Source: Desulfuromusa sp. (lineage in GTDB: Bacteria > Desulfobacterota > Desulfuromonadia > Desulfuromonadales > Geopsychrobacteraceae). Taken from it: a DNA stretch of 6,053 bases. The translations under genes and the position numbers were made by a program. The notes beneath the pieces were generated by a model. That model made no database searches. It saw nothing but the letters and a program-made list of their open reading frames with translations, and had not been told where the DNA came from. This document shows positions 5,585 through 6,053 of the stretch, piece by piece; positions within the stretch are counted from its first letter, which is position 1; the number at the start of each line of letters is the position of its first letter. Location: the NCBI GenBank assembly GCA_029934095.1, contig JAOZMV010000103.1, positions 1-6,053 of the forward strand, read 5' to 3'.

Positions 5585-6053
5585 CAGCTTTTTAACCCTT
5601 CAACTTTACACAATTCTTTCCCTAAAATCATCAATTTTCGATCAGCTCCCCAGCGGTATCCCCCGATCCCACCATCACTGCGCAGGACACGGTGGCAGGG
5701 GATTAAGTAACTGATGGGGTTGTTGCCGATGGCGGTTCCAATGGCTCGGCTCGCTGTTGGTTTGCCAACTTTTTTTGCCAGATAACCGTATGATGTGACA
5801 CAACCCTCCGGGATTCTTAATAGCGCTTGCCAGACTTGCAATTGAAAATTTGTCCCCTGTAGTAACAGCAGCAGCGGTTTGTCGACCGGTTTTTCAAGAG
5901 GAGAAAAAATTTGTTGGATGGTCGTTCCCGTCACGGTTTGATCTTTGACAATCGTGGCATTAGGCCAGGCTTTCTGTAATCTGAGAATCGAGGTTGCGGT
6001 TTCGTTATCGGTATCAATAAATTCCAGCTGACAAATTCCTCGCTCGGTGATTG
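5584..6053 (-). CDS. Ada-type O6-alkylguanine-DNA alkyltransferase, 5' end outside window
   Basis: A suicide DNA-repair enzyme that moves the alkyl group from O6-alkylguanine to its own cysteine. The visible 155 residues have YGYLAKKVGK and SRAIGTAIGNNP (with the Arg finger and the Asn hinge), then the active-site IPCHRV with Cys at visible residue 119 (codon at 5697-5695), then SDGGIGGYRWGADRK. A GTG at 5934 could be taken as a start, but the same frame stays open to the window edge without a stop. It encodes ITERGICQLEFID just inside the edge, the strand that opens the N-terminal subdomain in Ada-type enzymes. The gene is therefore partial here, and its start lies beyond 6053. The ERGIC and GYRWG wording resembles the C-terminal half of Ada or of AraC-alkyltransferase fusions more than stand-alone Ogt, so a DNA-binding domain may be encoded upstream. 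It is followed after 12 bp by the K+ channel gene. Confidence 0.92.
   Translation of the reverse strand, partial: ITERGICQLEFIDTDNETATSILRLQKAWPNATIVKDQTVTGTTIQQIFSPLEKPVDKPLLLLLQGTNFQLQVWQALLRIPEGCVTSYGYLAKKVGKPTASRAIGTAIGNNPISYLIPCHRVLRSDGGIGGYRWGADRKLMILGKELCKVEGLKS

Noticed and set aside
1..6053. A new defence, toxin-antitoxin or mobile system
   Set aside because: All larger genes belong to familiar families; no transposase, integrase, nuclease, attachment repeat or paired small toxin gene is visible.

Overview
The window (6053 bp) holds five complete protein genes, one gene that runs off the right edge, and one small candidate ORF. All are on the minus strand except a single LysR-type regulator. 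Short intergenic regions, Shine-Dalgarno starts, an ArnT-like membrane glycosyltransferase and a PtrR/YneJ-like regulator suggest a Gram-negative bacterium. A deltaproteobacterium of the Desulfuromonas/Pelobacter kind would fit, but that placement is a guess from general protein flavour. Sampled rows give about 50% GC in the glycosyltransferase gene and about 36% in the LysE-family gene.

Layout: (i) 109-1248, minus: a cytoplasmic-looking protein made almost entirely of ten Sel1 repeats. Its leader (about 1207-1330) carries two short perfect palindromes and lies behind a candidate promoter. (ii) 1367-1406: a hairpin plus U-run that probably ends the next gene. (iii) 1453-3090, minus: an ArnT/PMT-type (GT39) membrane glycosyltransferase, with a 26-codon ORF with a strong SD (3071-3151) overlapping its GTG start. 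(iv) 3268-3894, minus: a LysE/RhtB-family exporter, divergent from (v) 4066-4932, plus: a LysR-type regulator. The gap between them holds an ATC-N9-GAT LysR box, three GATATC sites and an imperfect inverted repeat. (vi) 4918-5571, minus: a K+ channel with a TIGYGD filter, whose 3' end overlaps the 3' end of the LysR gene tail-to-tail by 15 bp. (vii) 5584 to beyond 6053, minus: an O6-alkylguanine-DNA alkyltransferase of Ada type, open at the right edge. It lies 12 bp upstream of the channel gene, and its stop codon touches the channel's SD.

How they work together: two groupings are supported. The exporter and the LysR regulator form the familiar divergent exporter-regulator pair, with the regulator probably controlling export of an unidentified amino acid or related metabolite. 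The alkyltransferase and channel genes look like one transcription unit with coupled translation, although no functional link between DNA-alkylation repair and K+ conduction is established here. The Sel1 protein and the glycosyltransferase seem to be separate units. I found no mobile element, CRISPR array, RNA gene or clear novel multi-gene system. The points worth a second look are mostly regulatory: the overlapping small ORF, the palindromes and the exporter-regulator gap. To these I add the altered acidic motif in the glycosyltransferase and the alkyltransferase-channel pairing.
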